Source: Candidatus Zixiibacteriota bacterium
Lineage (GTDB): Bacteria; Zixibacteria; MSB-5A5; GN15; FEB-12
Assembly: GCA_029860345.1 (NCBI GenBank)
Contig: JAOUBJ010000022.1
Location: forward strand, 1-48,542
Direction: 5' to 3'
Length of the DNA stretch: 48,542 bases
Shown piece by piece: positions 40,396 to 48,542 of this stretch. The notes below the pieces were generated by a model that saw nothing but the letters and a program-made list of their open reading frames with translations, was not told where the DNA came from and did not search any database. The translations under genes were made by a program, and so were the position numbers. Within the stretch, counting starts at the first letter, position 1. Each line of letters opens with the position of its first letter.

Positions 40396-41592
40396 ATGGT
40401 TAACGTCAAACGGTTCGCGTTGGTGCTCGGGCTGGCCTGCTTGGTGCCGGTCATCACGGTCTCGGCCGGCATGGAGCCGGGAGAGTTCAAGTTGGGTGGA
40501 AAAGGGTACTTTTTCTACAATCACTCTATGAGCGATGGCGGGGCAGGTCAAGACAATGAATTCGACGTCTCACGTCTGTATTTTGGAGCCAAGTTCCAGA
40601 TTTCGGAGAAGTTCATGGCCCAGTACATGACCGACATCGCTCACGAGGGTGGCGGAGAGTTTGAGTCGTTTGCCAAGTATGCCTTGCTTGACTGGAAAAT
40701 GGATGCTTTGAGCCAATGGAACGGTCACTTGGTGTTGGGCTTGCAGTCCACTTACAACTGGAAGATCCCCGAAGCCGCCTGGGGTTATCGCTCCATTCGT
40801 TACTCACCCATGGAGTCATTCGGGAAATACTTCAGTAGTGCTCGTGGAGACTACGAAGACATGCTCGAAGCTTGGGCGGATAGCCTCTATGATGAGGACA
40901 CATCGGCCGACGACGCCAAGGCGGACGAGGTCATGAGTCAAATGAACAATTTCCACGATGTCTCAACGAGTAAAATGGCCTCCTCGGCCGACCTCGGCGT
41001 GGCGCTTAAACTCAAGCCTACTGACAGACACTATGTGTACTTGATGATTCGCAACGGTGGCGGCTACAAAAAAGCCGAGACCGACATGTACAAGAACTAC
41101 CAGGCGCGGGTCGGATTTTATCTCCTCGAGAACAAGGAATTGCATTTTTCGGCGATGGCCGAGCTTGAGCCGATTGAGGGACACGACAAGGACGGCGCGG
41201 TGAAGAGGCGTCAGAACCTTCAGTGGGACCTGATGGCTGCCTACGAGCAGAAGGGCAAATTCCTCATCGCCGGCAACGTAAACGCCAAAAAGTTTCCGGG
41301 CGTGATCGACGACATTACTGCTACCTGCCTTTCGGGTTTCGGCAACGTCTATCTGGCTGCCAATAAGTTGAAGGCGCTGGGGCGTGTGGATTTGTACAAG
41401 ACCGGCTTCAACGATGCTCAAATGAATCCCGCAATGCCGAAGATGGAGTCCAACGCCACTCTGATCATTGCCGGACTGGATTGGATGCCCGACAAAAAGG
41501 TTCACATCATGCCGAATGTGCAGATACTATCTTTTGAAGGCGAAGGTGATAGCGTGAAGGACTTCTACATTCATGTGGAGTTCAAGTTCTAG
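40396..41592 (+). CDS. Outer-membrane porin-like protein
   Basis: A 398-residue exported beta-barrel: signal peptide MVNVKRFALVLGLACLVPVI, TVSAG cleavage region, then strands such as EFKLGGKGYFFYNHSMSDG and FDVSRLYFGAKFQISEKFM and a C-terminal Phe (FYIHVEFKF). The opening resembles phosphate-selective (O/P-type) porins. A long polar loop at about 145-190 (FSSARGDYEDMLEAWADSLY) may line or cap the pore. The ribosome site is AGGAGGT, nine bases upstream. It lies 453 bases before the ArrA-type reductase gene on the same strand. An oxyanion-uptake role for this reductase is a reasonable guess and no more. Confidence 0.8.
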   Translation: MVNVKRFALVLGLACLVPVITVSAGMEPGEFKLGGKGYFFYNHSMSDGGAGQDNEFDVSRLYFGAKFQISEKFMAQYMTDIAHEGGGEFESFAKYALLDWKMDALSQWNGHLVLGLQSTYNWKIPEAAWGYRSIRYSPMESFGKYFSSARGDYEDMLEAWADSLYDEDTSADDAKADEVMSQMNNFHDVSTSKMASSADLGVALKLKPTDRHYVYLMIRNGGGYKKAETDMYKNYQARVGFYLLENKELHFSAMAELEPIEGHDKDGAVKRRQNLQWDLMAAYEQKGKFLIAGNVNAKKFPGVIDDITATCLSGFGNVYLAANKLKALGRVDLYKTGFNDAQMNPAMPKMESNATLIIAGLDWMPDKKVHIMPNVQILSFEGEGDSVKDFYIHVEFKF

Positions 41593-42045
41593 TGTGACCA
41601 AAGACACCACTGGAAAGCTAAGAGCAACTCCGGCGGCACTCGTCGCCGGGGTTACTCCGATGGTGAGGATTGTTGATAAAGCCATGGTAGCTCGTTGCGG
41701 TGGGTCTTGCCGATTCGCTAGAGCGAATCTGTGTGACCCGCCGCTGTTGTCGAACAAAGAGAAATGTGTCGAGTCACAACCCCGCCTGCGGCGGTGCCAA
41801 GACCCGACACAACGGTTCGAGGGTTCTTCGACAAGCCCGGCGGTGTCGGCATCCTTCGAAGTTGCGAAACTGGCCCCGTCCGCAGTGAAGGTTGCTGTGC
41901 AGTCCAACGCCGTGCCGGTCATCCCGTGGGATAGTATGGGTATGGGTACAAACCCGACGAGGAGATAGTCCCGCGGGTGATGGTTTTGTAAGGTATAAGT
42001 GGCAGCGTGCCACGAACGCTTTGATGACACTGACTGGAGGAATAG
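41593..42045. other. Intergenic region before the ArrA-type gene, with one hairpin
   Basis: No gene is supported. At 41626-41653 AACTCCGGCG pairs with CGCCGGGGTT around an eight-base loop (9 pairs plus one G-T), without a U-tract. The middle of the region looks like a mosaic of dispersed-repeat fragments. A GGAGGAATAG ribosome site stands before the ATG at 42046. Confidence 0.5.
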
Positions 42046-44634
42046 ATGAAAATCAAACGAAGGGAATTCCTGAAAGCAGGTTCCGCCGCCGCCGCCGCAG
42101 TTACATTGGGCGGGCCGACTTTGAATGCGCTCGCGGCTGAATCGGTGAAAAAAGCAATGGGCATAAGCTACGGCCAGTGGAAACCAAGTACTTGTCTTGG
42201 TTGCACCACATGGTGCCCGGTGGAGATATTCGTTCAAGATGGCCGAGCTGTGAAAGTACGAGGCAATCCACACTCCAAGCAGAATGACGGCTACGTCTGC
42301 CCGCGCGGTCATCTGTCTTTGCAGCAAGTTTATGATCCGGACAGGGTCAAGGTGCCTATGATCCGCACCAACCCGACAAAGGGCAGAGGCGTTGATCCGA
42401 AGTTCGTACCGATTTCATGGGACGACGCCTTGAACATGATTGCCGATAGGATGATGGAACTGCGCAATGCTGAGGAGCCGGAAAAATTCGCGGTGCTGCG
42501 CGGCCGCTATACCTATATGCGTGACACCATATACAGCGCCTTGCCCAAGGTTTTCGGTTCACCCAACGGCATTTCGCACAGCGCCATTTGTGCGGAAGCC
42601 GAGAAGTTCGGCTCCTATTTCACTGAGGGGTACTGGGGATATCGTGATTACGATCTCAGCAACTCAAAGTACATCCTGGTTTGGGGTTGCGATCCAGTGA
42701 GCAGTAACCGGATGGTGCCTGCCTCGATCAGACGACTTGGTGACTGTCTGGACAAGGCTACGGTAGCAGTCGTCGATCCCAAGCTCAACAATACAGCGGC
42801 CAAGGGGCAGGAATGGTTGCCGGTCCTGCCCGGTACCGACGGAGCACTGGCCGGAGCTATTGCCCACGTGATCCTCACGGAAGGGCTATGGCACAAGGAG
42901 TTTGTTGGAGATTTCACTGATGGCAGCAATCGGTTTGCCGCCGGCGAGACAGTTGATGAGTCCACCTTCGCTGAGAAGGAGACTCACGGTTTGGTCAAGT
43001 GGTGGAATATCGAACTCAAGGACCGAACTCCAGCCTGGGCCGAGAAAGAAACCGGTGTGCCAGCCAAGCAGATAATCCGTGTCGCCGAGGGATTGGGCAA
43101 GGCAGCCCCTAATGTTGTCGTCTGGATGGGTCCCGGCGCGGCTATGCATGTACGGGGCGCTTACTCGGCCATGGCCGTTCATGCGCTGGCCGGTCTGTTG
43201 GGCGCGGTCGACAATGAAGGCGGCAGCTTGGCGGGCGCTAAGATTCCGGTCAAGAAGATACCCTCTTACAGTAAGTATCAGGATGCGTTGGCCAAGAAGC
43301 ACTCCAAGATGCAGAAAATCGATCAGCGTGGCTACAAGCGGTTTCCAGCTCTGAACAAAGGTAAGTCGGGTGGCGGCGTTGTCACCAACAACGTGGCTGA
43401 CGCTCTGCTGGCGGGAGACCCTTATGACCTGAAGGTAGTGATCGGTTACATGAACAATTTTGTCTTCTCATGCACGGGAACCGAGCGCTGGGAGAAAGCC
43501 ATGGAAAAGGTCCCGTTTACGGTTCATTTGACCACCCATGCTTCCGAGTTCAGCCAGTATGCCGACATTGTACTTCCCTGCACAGTCAGCAAGTATGAAA
43601 AATGGGGTTACGAGAAGACCAAGGCCAATCGATATGCAACCGCCACATTGTTGCAGCCGGTTATCGATCCGGTGTGGGACGTGATGACTGACGAGACCGA
43701 GATTCCCTGGCTGATTGCCGAAAAGCTGAGAGAAAGAGGCTTTTCCAACCTCTACGACTACTATCACAATGAGTTCGCGGACGTGGAGACAGGCATGAAA
43801 CCGAGAAACGCAAGGGAGTTCACACTTTCCAGCCTGAAACTCCAGACCGCGCCGCTCTGGGATGGTAAGAAGGATGTCGGTGGGGACAAGATCGACGGTT
43901 GGGATCAGTTTGTCAAACGCGGCATGTGGAACTCTTCCCCCTATAAATACAAGAAACGATGGGGTGGACATTTCGGCAAAACCACTACCGATGAAAAGAC
44001 AGGCAAAGCAAGCACAAGCGGCACGGTTACACACAAGTTTGAGTTCTACAGTGAAACGTTGAAAGTCGCCCTGGAAAAACACGCCGGAAAACACAACACC
44101 GATGTGGACGATATCCTAAAGGTGTGCAATTATACCGCCACGGGCGAACTTGCATTTGTGCCTCACTATGAACCGCCGTTTCGGGACGGTGATGTCGAGG
44201 AATACCCGTTCGCCTTTATTGACTACAAGTCCCGCCTTAACAGGGAAGGTAGAAGCGCCAACTGCCCGTGGTTCCATGAATTCAAACACGTGGACCCCGG
44301 CGATGCCGGCTGGGACGACGTCCTAAAGATCAACCCGGTTGACGCCAAGAAACTCGGTATCAAAACCGGAGATCAGATCAAAGTATCCTCTACCGTGGGC
44401 AGCATTGATTGTTCCGCCAAGCTTTGGGAGGGTGTACGCCCCGGCACCGTTACCAAGGCATACGGCCAGGGTCACTGGGCGTATGGCAGGACAGCGGCTC
44501 ACGATTACGCAGCGGGCGTTCCCCGAGGCGGCAACAACAATACGATCATTGCGGCCGAGTATGACCGGTTGAGTGGATCAACTGTGCGTAACGGCGGCTT
44601 TACGGGCGTGAAAGTCGAAAAGATCAAGGGTTGA
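42046..44634 (+). CDS. arrA: ArrA-type molybdopterin oxidoreductase (respiratory arsenate reductase catalytic subunit family)
   Basis: An 862-residue Tat-exported enzyme of the DMSO reductase superfamily (twin-arginine KIKRREFLKAG). The N-terminal [4Fe-4S] motif is C50-x2-C53-x3-C57-x27-C85. The Mo ligand is Cys182 in ISHSAICAEAEK. The pocket residues I recall for Shewanella ArrA (Arg165, Tyr166, His189, Cys193, Lys198, Tyr210) occur here as R154, Y155, H178, C182, K187 and Y199, with every spacing identical. Adjacent segments TTWCPVEIFVQDGRAVKVRG and QQVYDPDRVKVPM also agree. Substrate assignment remains inferred: the arsenite oxidase ArxA is close, and other oxyanions are possible. The gene is followed by ArrB-type and TorD-type genes. 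Confidence 0.85.
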   Translation: MKIKRREFLKAGSAAAAAVTLGGPTLNALAAESVKKAMGISYGQWKPSTCLGCTTWCPVEIFVQDGRAVKVRGNPHSKQNDGYVCPRGHLSLQQVYDPDRVKVPMIRTNPTKGRGVDPKFVPISWDDALNMIADRMMELRNAEEPEKFAVLRGRYTYMRDTIYSALPKVFGSPNGISHSAICAEAEKFGSYFTEGYWGYRDYDLSNSKYILVWGCDPVSSNRMVPASIRRLGDCLDKATVAVVDPKLNNTAAKGQEWLPVLPGTDGALAGAIAHVILTEGLWHKEFVGDFTDGSNRFAAGETVDESTFAEKETHGLVKWWNIELKDRTPAWAEKETGVPAKQIIRVAEGLGKAAPNVVVWMGPGAAMHVRGAYSAMAVHALAGLLGAVDNEGGSLAGAKIPVKKIPSYSKYQDALAKKHSKMQKIDQRGYKRFPALNKGKSGGGVVTNNVADALLAGDPYDLKVVIGYMNNFVFSCTGTERWEKAMEKVPFTVHLTTHASEFSQYADIVLPCTVSKYEKWGYEKTKANRYATATLLQPVIDPVWDVMTDETEIPWLIAEKLRERGFSNLYDYYHNEFADVETGMKPRNAREFTLSSLKLQTAPLWDGKKDVGGDKIDGWDQFVKRGMWNSSPYKYKKRWGGHFGKTTTDEKTGKASTSGTVTHKFEFYSETLKVALEKHAGKHNTDVDDILKVCNYTATGELAFVPHYEPPFRDGDVEEYPFAFIDYKSRLNREGRSANCPWFHEFKHVDPGDAGWDDVLKINPVDAKKLGIKTGDQIKVSSTVGSIDCSAKLWEGVRPGTVTKAYGQGHWAYGRTAAHDYAAGVPRGGNNNTIIAAEYDRLSGSTVRNGGFTGVKVEKIKG

Positions 44635-44652
44635 GGTTAGGAGGATATGACA

Positions 44653-45408
44653 GTGACGCAATTCGCGATGGTGATAAACTTGCAGAACTGCGTGGGGTGC
44701 GGTGCCTGCGCGCTTAGCTGTAAGACTGAGAATAATACCGCTCTGAGGAAAAACGGCCAGACGCACAACTGGGCCGATTTCATTCATGAAACGACCGGCA
44801 AATTCCCTGACGTAAATTACCGGACTTTACCCGTGCTCTGTAATCACTGCTCGGCTGCACCCTGCGTGGAAGCATGCCCTGTTGATCCCAAGGCGATGTA
44901 CAAGACGCCGGAGGGGATTACTATGCACAACGATGAACGTTGCATCGGATGCAGAGCCTGCCAGGAGGCCTGTCCGTATAGCTTGGACGAAGTTGCCGCG
45001 GATGGCGGTTACAGTGTGATCAGCTACAATGAAGAAGATGGACCGGACCCGGCTTTCTACAAGAGTAGTAACGCGATTATCCCCGGTTGCACTTCATCCG
45101 GTATAGATACGGCGCGTGCCGCCCGCGCAACACCGCCGCATCGGAACCGATATGGTCACACAGACTACGAAGATGTACGCCGACAAGGTATAGTTGAAAA
45201 GTGCGTTTTCTGTGACCACAGGGTAAAGTACGGAGATGCGCCTTACTGCGTGACAGCCTGTCCGGCCGGCGCCAGGGTTTTCGGCGATCTCAATGATCCG
45301 TCAAGTAGTGTCGCAGAACTGCTTAATCAGCACAAGAGCTTTGTTCTGAAACCAGACGAAAAGACGGAGCCCAACGTGCACTACATCAGGGAGTATAAGA
45401 AAGGTTAG
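44653..45408 (+). CDS. arrB: ArrB-type iron-sulfur subunit with four [4Fe-4S] clusters
   Basis: A 251-residue ferredoxin-type electron transfer subunit of the DMSO reductase family. Four clusters are visible: CVGCGACALSC, CNHCSAAPCVEACP, CIGCRACQEACP and CVFCDHR with DAPYCVTACP. It has no signal peptide and would be carried out by the Tat signal of its partner ArrA. The GTG at 44653 gives a normal eight-base distance from AGGAGG, while the ATG at 44647 would be only two bases away; the difference is two residues. The insert between the third and fourth clusters (about 35 residues, with PGCTSSGIDTARAARATPPH) is longer than in the usual chain. No NrfD/ArrC quinol subunit follows. Confidence 0.93.
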   Translation: MTQFAMVINLQNCVGCGACALSCKTENNTALRKNGQTHNWADFIHETTGKFPDVNYRTLPVLCNHCSAAPCVEACPVDPKAMYKTPEGITMHNDERCIGCRACQEACPYSLDEVAADGGYSVISYNEEDGPDPAFYKSSNAIIPGCTSSGIDTARAARATPPHRNRYGHTDYEDVRRQGIVEKCVFCDHRVKYGDAPYCVTACPAGARVFGDLNDPSSSVAELLNQHKSFVLKPDEKTEPNVHYIREYKKG

Positions 45409-45420
45409 TTGATTTGTGCG

Positions 45421-45458
45421 CCGCGGCCCTAGTGAAGCACTGTTTCACTTGGCCGCGG
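45421..45458 (+). other. Intercistronic hairpin after arrB
   Basis: CCGCGGCC pairs with GGCCGCGG, then AGTGAA with TTCACT after a small bulge, around a short loop. There is no U-tract. It separates the catalytic genes from the chaperone genes and may lower expression or mark an RNA processing site. Confidence 0.65.
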
Positions 45459-45481
45459 CTCGAACGACTACCCCTTAAACC

Positions 45482-46141
45482 ATGCAGTTAGAAAACAGCC
45501 GGAAGCTCAAACAACAACGGACCGATTGTTACCGGTTGCTGGCCGCGCTCTTCTATCCGCCGCAGCGGGAGGTTCTCCTTAGTGAAAGTGTGTGCCAGAA
45601 CCTTGCATTACTACTCGATGCCGTGTGCCCCGAAGCCGGACGGTACGCCGGTGAAATGCTACAGTGTCTTGAGAAAAGCAGCGATAGTGAGTTGGCGGTT
45701 GAGCATGCCGCTCTCTTTGTCGGCCCTTTCGAGCTCAAAGCTCCGCCCTACGGTTCAGTCTACCTGGAAGAGCATCGAAGAGTATTGGGTGAGACCACTA
45801 TGGCAACGCTTGCAATGTATCGGGAAGCAGGCTTGAAGTTGGATATAAGGGAGCCTGCCGACCACATCGCCGTTGAACTTGAGTTTATGTATTTCTTGGC
45901 TGTCAGGGAAGTCGAGGCGTTGCTGTCTGAGGATCAGGGCCGGCCTGATGTGTGGCAGAAGAGACAAGCTGAGTTTCTCCTGGGGTACCTGGGACGCTGG
46001 ACCCCCGACTTTTGTAGTAGCATCAAAAACGGCACGCAAAACGAATATTATCGGGCACTGGCGAATTGCCTCGCTGCTTTTATTGCCTGTGAGTGTGAAA
46101 AGGTCAAGCAGCCGGCCAACGCCGGGAGTCGGTCGGAATGA
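45482..46141 (+). CDS. TorD-family Tat/molybdoenzyme chaperone 1
   Basis: A 219-residue helical cytosolic chaperone of the TorD/DmsD family. Landmarks are RTDCYRLLAALFYPPQREVL near the N-terminus, LAVEHAALFVGPFELKAPPY with GSVYLEEH, and the signature EPADHIAVELEFMYFL (about residues 123-138). Members bind the twin-arginine signal and the unfolded catalytic subunit until the Mo cofactor is inserted. Its position 73 bases after arrB indicates service to ArrA. The start ATG has no clear ribosome site, perhaps because the preceding hairpin matters for translation. Confidence 0.9.
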   Translation: MQLENSRKLKQQRTDCYRLLAALFYPPQREVLLSESVCQNLALLLDAVCPEAGRYAGEMLQCLEKSSDSELAVEHAALFVGPFELKAPPYGSVYLEEHRRVLGETTMATLAMYREAGLKLDIREPADHIAVELEFMYFLAVREVEALLSEDQGRPDVWQKRQAEFLLGYLGRWTPDFCSSIKNGTQNEYYRALANCLAAFIACECEKVKQPANAGSRSE

Positions 46142-46174
46142 CCTCGGACGGGGAGGAGTAGTACTGGAACAACC

Positions 46175-46840
46175 GTGACCAAGCCGTCAGATGCAAGGAT
46201 CTATGAATCTCGCGCCGTTGTTTATGGTGCCATGACTCGGTTGTATCTTGCTCCGCCGGAGCCTGAGATACTGATCGATGTCGAACGCACTGGTTTTCTC
46301 CAACTCATGTTAGAGGTCGGTGGGGAAGAGGCTGGAGTTGGTTCGTTGCTGGTCGATTCGGATGAGTTGTCTGCCGAATTCACCCGGCTCTTTTTGGGAC
46401 CGGGGCATCATGTATCCCCGCATGCCTCAGTCTACCGAAAGGATGAACCGCAATCGGGCGAGCTATGGGGTCATAGTACAGGCGAGGTCAAGCGCTTCAT
46501 GGAGCACTACGGCCTAACTTTGCACCAATCTGCAATCATCCCGGACCACATAGCGGTTCTCTTTGAATTCATGCAGCAAGTACAGATGAAGGTTCACGAG
46601 CTTATGACATCTGACCGGCCGGAGTCGGAGACCAAAGTTGAGATCGATCTGGCCGTCCAAGTAGAGCGAGATTTCTTTAATAACTACATCAGTGGCTGGA
46701 TTGACTCTTTTCTGGACGCGGTAGAAAAAGCCAACCCATGCCTTTTTTATGCCGTTTTAGCCCGGTTTACACGCCTTTTCATGGCCAACGAAAGGTCGGA
46801 CCTCAGCCCGGATTCCTGCACGCACGGTTCTACCAACTAA
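46175..46840 (+). CDS. TorD-family Tat/molybdoenzyme chaperone 2
   Basis: A 221-residue TorD-family protein, 33 bases downstream of chaperone 1 and in the same frame. Landmarks are ESRAVVYGAMTRLYLAPPEP, ELSAEFTRLFLGPGHHVSPH with ASVYRKDE, and IIPDHIAVLFEFMQQVQMKV. The two chaperones share the family pattern but not close identity. The duplication is therefore not recent, and the products may bind different parts of the enzyme or different partners. The GTG at 46175 is the only start near the beginning. Its GGGGAGGAG ribosome-like stretch is rather far (about 18 bases). No third oxidoreductase is visible in the window. Confidence 0.85.
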   Translation: MTKPSDARIYESRAVVYGAMTRLYLAPPEPEILIDVERTGFLQLMLEVGGEEAGVGSLLVDSDELSAEFTRLFLGPGHHVSPHASVYRKDEPQSGELWGHSTGEVKRFMEHYGLTLHQSAIIPDHIAVLFEFMQQVQMKVHELMTSDRPESETKVEIDLAVQVERDFFNNYISGWIDSFLDAVEKANPCLFYAVLARFTRLFMANERSDLSPDSCTHGSTN

Positions 46841-47018
46841 CAGTGCTGCCCAGGTTTGCCGGTTCCGGTTGCTTGGTAAACAACCGTGCTGGAGGGACTT
46901 TTCTGACATCGGGTATTAGCGATTCCTTAGCCCAAGGCTCAAAGCAAACGCCAAAGATGCCGATACGACTTGAATAAGTAGTAGGACGTACCAGTTTGCG
47001 AATTCTGAGGACCAAGTT

Positions 47019-47402
47019 GTGACTGATTCCAGAAAACACCCCCGTGGATACACCGATGGATACTTAGTAGTGTGGAATGATAAAACAGGAATGCCGATCG
47101 GTCGCCTGCGCAATCTGACCATTGACGGTTGTATGCTGATCTGTACGGACCCTGTTAAAACACCGGCGGTGATACACTGCCGCATGACTTTGCCGGACAT
47201 AATCGAGGGCATCCGCGACCTTACCTTCATTGTAGATGGAAAGTGGTGCCGACAAAACCAACGGGCCGGATGGTATGAACTGGGCTGCGCCTTCGTGAAT
47301 CTTAGTGTCAAGGGCTCGAAGATCATCAATCACCTGGTGGAAGAGTGGATGATCATCGGCGAAACTGCCGATGCCGCCTGTCGCGGCACCATTCCCCGAT
47401 AG
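47019..47402 (+). CDS. PilZ domain protein
   Basis: A 127-residue protein consisting of a PilZ domain, a cyclic di-GMP receptor fold. The N-terminal RKHPR (residues 5-9) is the RxxxR arginine motif, and NLTIDGCML (about 32-40) replaces D/NxSxxG with Ile-Asp in the middle; a strand-rich core follows. The GTG start is preceded by GAGGA about eight bases upstream. Because the second motif is slightly changed, binding should be tested. It is likely a separate unit from the chaperones (178-base gap) and could tie surface or pilus activity to cyclic di-GMP. Confidence 0.8.
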   Translation: MTDSRKHPRGYTDGYLVVWNDKTGMPIGRLRNLTIDGCMLICTDPVKTPAVIHCRMTLPDIIEGIRDLTFIVDGKWCRQNQRAGWYELGCAFVNLSVKGSKIINHLVEEWMIIGETADAACRGTIPR

Positions 47403-47423
47403 CCTCACTTTGCGGCCGCAAAC

Positions 47424-47648
47424 TCAGCCGCCACCCAGCGCGATCCACAACAGCACAACGATTATGGCCACCATTATCGAGCGCATGGCAACAACCAGCA
47501 CCTTGAAGTTTCTCTCATGGAAGTCGGCCAGCCAAATCAGGTGCAGTTTTTTCAATACCAGGATTCGAAACTTAAGCATCTTTGGCGCAATTGGGATCAG
47601 GACCGCTGTGATTGCGGTGACTATCAACATGACCGTCTGCTCTTTCAT
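47424..47648 (-). CDS. Small two-helix membrane protein
   Basis: A 74-residue protein with hydrophobic segments at about 5-22 (TVMLIVTAITAVLIPIAP) and 52-71 (MRSIMVAIIVVLLWIALGG), joined by a basic cytoplasmic-type linker. The ATG at 47648 has GGAGGT five bases upstream. The in-frame upstream extension adds a Pro/Arg stretch and is unlikely. I do not recognise a family. It converges with the PilZ gene across 21 bases. Confidence 0.65.
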   Translation of the reverse strand: MKEQTVMLIVTAITAVLIPIAPKMLKFRILVLKKLHLIWLADFHERNFKVLVVAMRSIMVAIIVVLLWIALGGG

Positions 47649-47802
47649 CTCACACCTCCGGGTTGGTGGACTCATCACTTATACGCACATTGAGGAGGGT
47701 TATTCATGGAAAGGCGCTATGTGTGCGGCAAGTGAGAGCCACTCTTTACACGAGAATCGCCTGAGCCGCGTAGGGGGCGGCCTTGTGTCGCCCCTTGGTT
47801 CC

Positions 47803-47828
47803 GGCGGAGACAAGCCCCGCCGCTACGC
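47803..47828 (+). repeat. Dispersed repeat, family 3 (copy 2)
   Basis: A 26-base block GGCGGAGACAAGC...CCGCTACGC. It is preceded from 47767 by an imperfect inverted version (GCGTAGGGGGCGG...). The region 47649-48460 contains repeats of this kind and no gene that I can support. Confidence 0.55.
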
Positions 47829-47915
47829 GATAATAACAACGCCTTTTGGGACAGCCTGGCCTGTCTGCCCCATGTTCCGTCCCAAACAAGGTTTGAGACG
47901 GCCACCCAACCAACC

Positions 47916-47941
47916 TCATCCTGAGCGGAGTCGAAGGATGA
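47916..47941 (-). repeat. Dispersed palindromic repeat, family 1 (copy D)
   Basis: Exact reverse complement of the 26-base copy A at 2139-2164. Confidence 0.75.
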
Positions 47942-48062
47942 ACGAACGTTCGACTCACAGCGCTCAAAATGGGTTTGTTTTGCGGAAAAACACTTTTTCT
48001 GATCCGCCAATTCATAGGTGTGGCAGATAACTGGCCATAAGTTGAACGGGTACAAGCCAGTG

Positions 48063-48088
48063 TCATGCCGAGCGGAGTCGAGGCGTGA
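48063..48088 (-). repeat. Dispersed palindromic repeat, family 1 (copy E)
   Basis: A 26-base variant with GAGCGGAGTCGA core and TCATGCC/GGCGTGA arms. It is closest to the reverse complement of copy B. Confidence 0.65.
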
Positions 48089-48460
48089 GCGCCGTGAAAT
48101 GGGTTTATCCGGGGAAACATCACACTCACCCCACAAGATCGATGGTGAAAGCGAAGCGGGTATGGGTATGGCGTGTTCTGTTCTGCGCTGATAGTCATAG
48201 GGACATCCTTTTTCAATCAAGGCTGGACCGCGATTTGCGGCAGATTGGTAGGGTTGTTGTGAACGGGGGAGCGGAAGCGCGGGGTCTCACGTTGCCTGTG
48301 GTAACGAAGGACCCCGCGCAGCAGTATATACGTGGTGCACGAGGACGTACACCACGCACGGGTATGATGGAAAATGACAAGATGGATTCCGGGTCAAAGC
48401 CCGAGATGACAGAATAACAAATCCGGAATGACAGATCAGTGTTGCAGGTGGCGTTGGACG

Positions 48461-48542
48461 CCCCCCCCCCCCCCCCCCCCCCCCCCCACCCCCCACACCC
48501 CCCCGCGGGCCCACCCCCCCCCCCACCACCACACAACAAACA
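48461..48542. other. Poly-C low-complexity contig end, probable artefact
   Basis: A run of about 27 C, then C-rich sequence with occasional A, G and T to the last base. It does not resemble the rest of the window and is most easily explained by a sequencing or assembly artefact. Confidence 0.8.

Noticed and set aside
41573-41968. 131-codon plus-strand frame after the porin gene
   Set aside because: It starts inside the porin, and its composition and lack of features fit repeat-derived noise.
48085-48417. 110-codon plus-strand frame at the contig end
   Set aside because: It lies in a repeat-rich segment, with no ribosome site or family.

Overview
This 48.5 kb window looks like a contig from an uncultivated, Gram-negative (diderm), anaerobic or facultative bacterium. 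Five secreted proteins end in the same 66-67 residue double calcium-loop module, with a core of the form DISDLVYLVDYMF, a GGPPPP turn and a terminal Cys. I associate this style with candidate phyla of the FCB/Zixibacteria kind. That placement is inference from gene content, not from a marker gene. The diderm call rests on several beta-barrels, lipoproteins and periplasmic multiheme cytochromes.

Layout. 1-4.1 kb: housekeeping genes (DUF819 membrane protein, EVE-domain protein, SEC-C protein, Pcm) and a tRNA-His with unusual acceptor-end bases. 4.3-11.5 kb: a sensory block of one orientation, made of a soluble GAF/PAS/PAS-LuxR regulator, a porin, an ABC-type substrate-binding protein without permease or ATPase, a chemoreceptor and an Hpt-like small protein. 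11.8-26.6 kb: secreted proteins carrying the Cys-bracketed C-terminal module (an M28 peptidase, an FG-GAP propeller, three arylsulfotransferase-like paralogues). They surround a four-gene operon of unknown function (TenA-like enzyme, small acidic protein, possible permuted papain-fold protein, helical protein).

26.6-39.0 kb: a minus-strand extracellular electron transfer locus. Its order is a 65-aa leader ORF, an NHL beta-propeller, a six-heme homologue of the nanowire cytochrome OmcS, a terminator, a beta-barrel, two CsgG-like lipoproteins, a lipoprotein parvulin, a 26-heme cytochrome and a 16-heme cytochrome. A 7-heme cytochrome lies just upstream. Together the locus encodes 55 CXXCH sites. 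I consider it the most interesting part of the window.

39.4-47.7 kb: a glycine-rich RRM protein, a second porin, then an ArrA-type molybdopterin oxidoreductase with its ArrB-type iron-sulfur subunit and two TorD-family chaperones, a PilZ protein and a small membrane protein. ArrA keeps the arsenate-pocket residues recalled from the Shewanella enzyme at the same spacing. There is no ArrC quinol oxidase, so electrons must come from another carrier. The neighbouring cytochromes are candidates, but this is inference.

Intergenic DNA carries several families of short dispersed, partly palindromic repeats. The last 80 bases are a poly-C tract that is probably an assembly artefact. Strong sigma70-type promoters (TTGACA, 16-17 nt, TATATT-like) can be read in front of four units.
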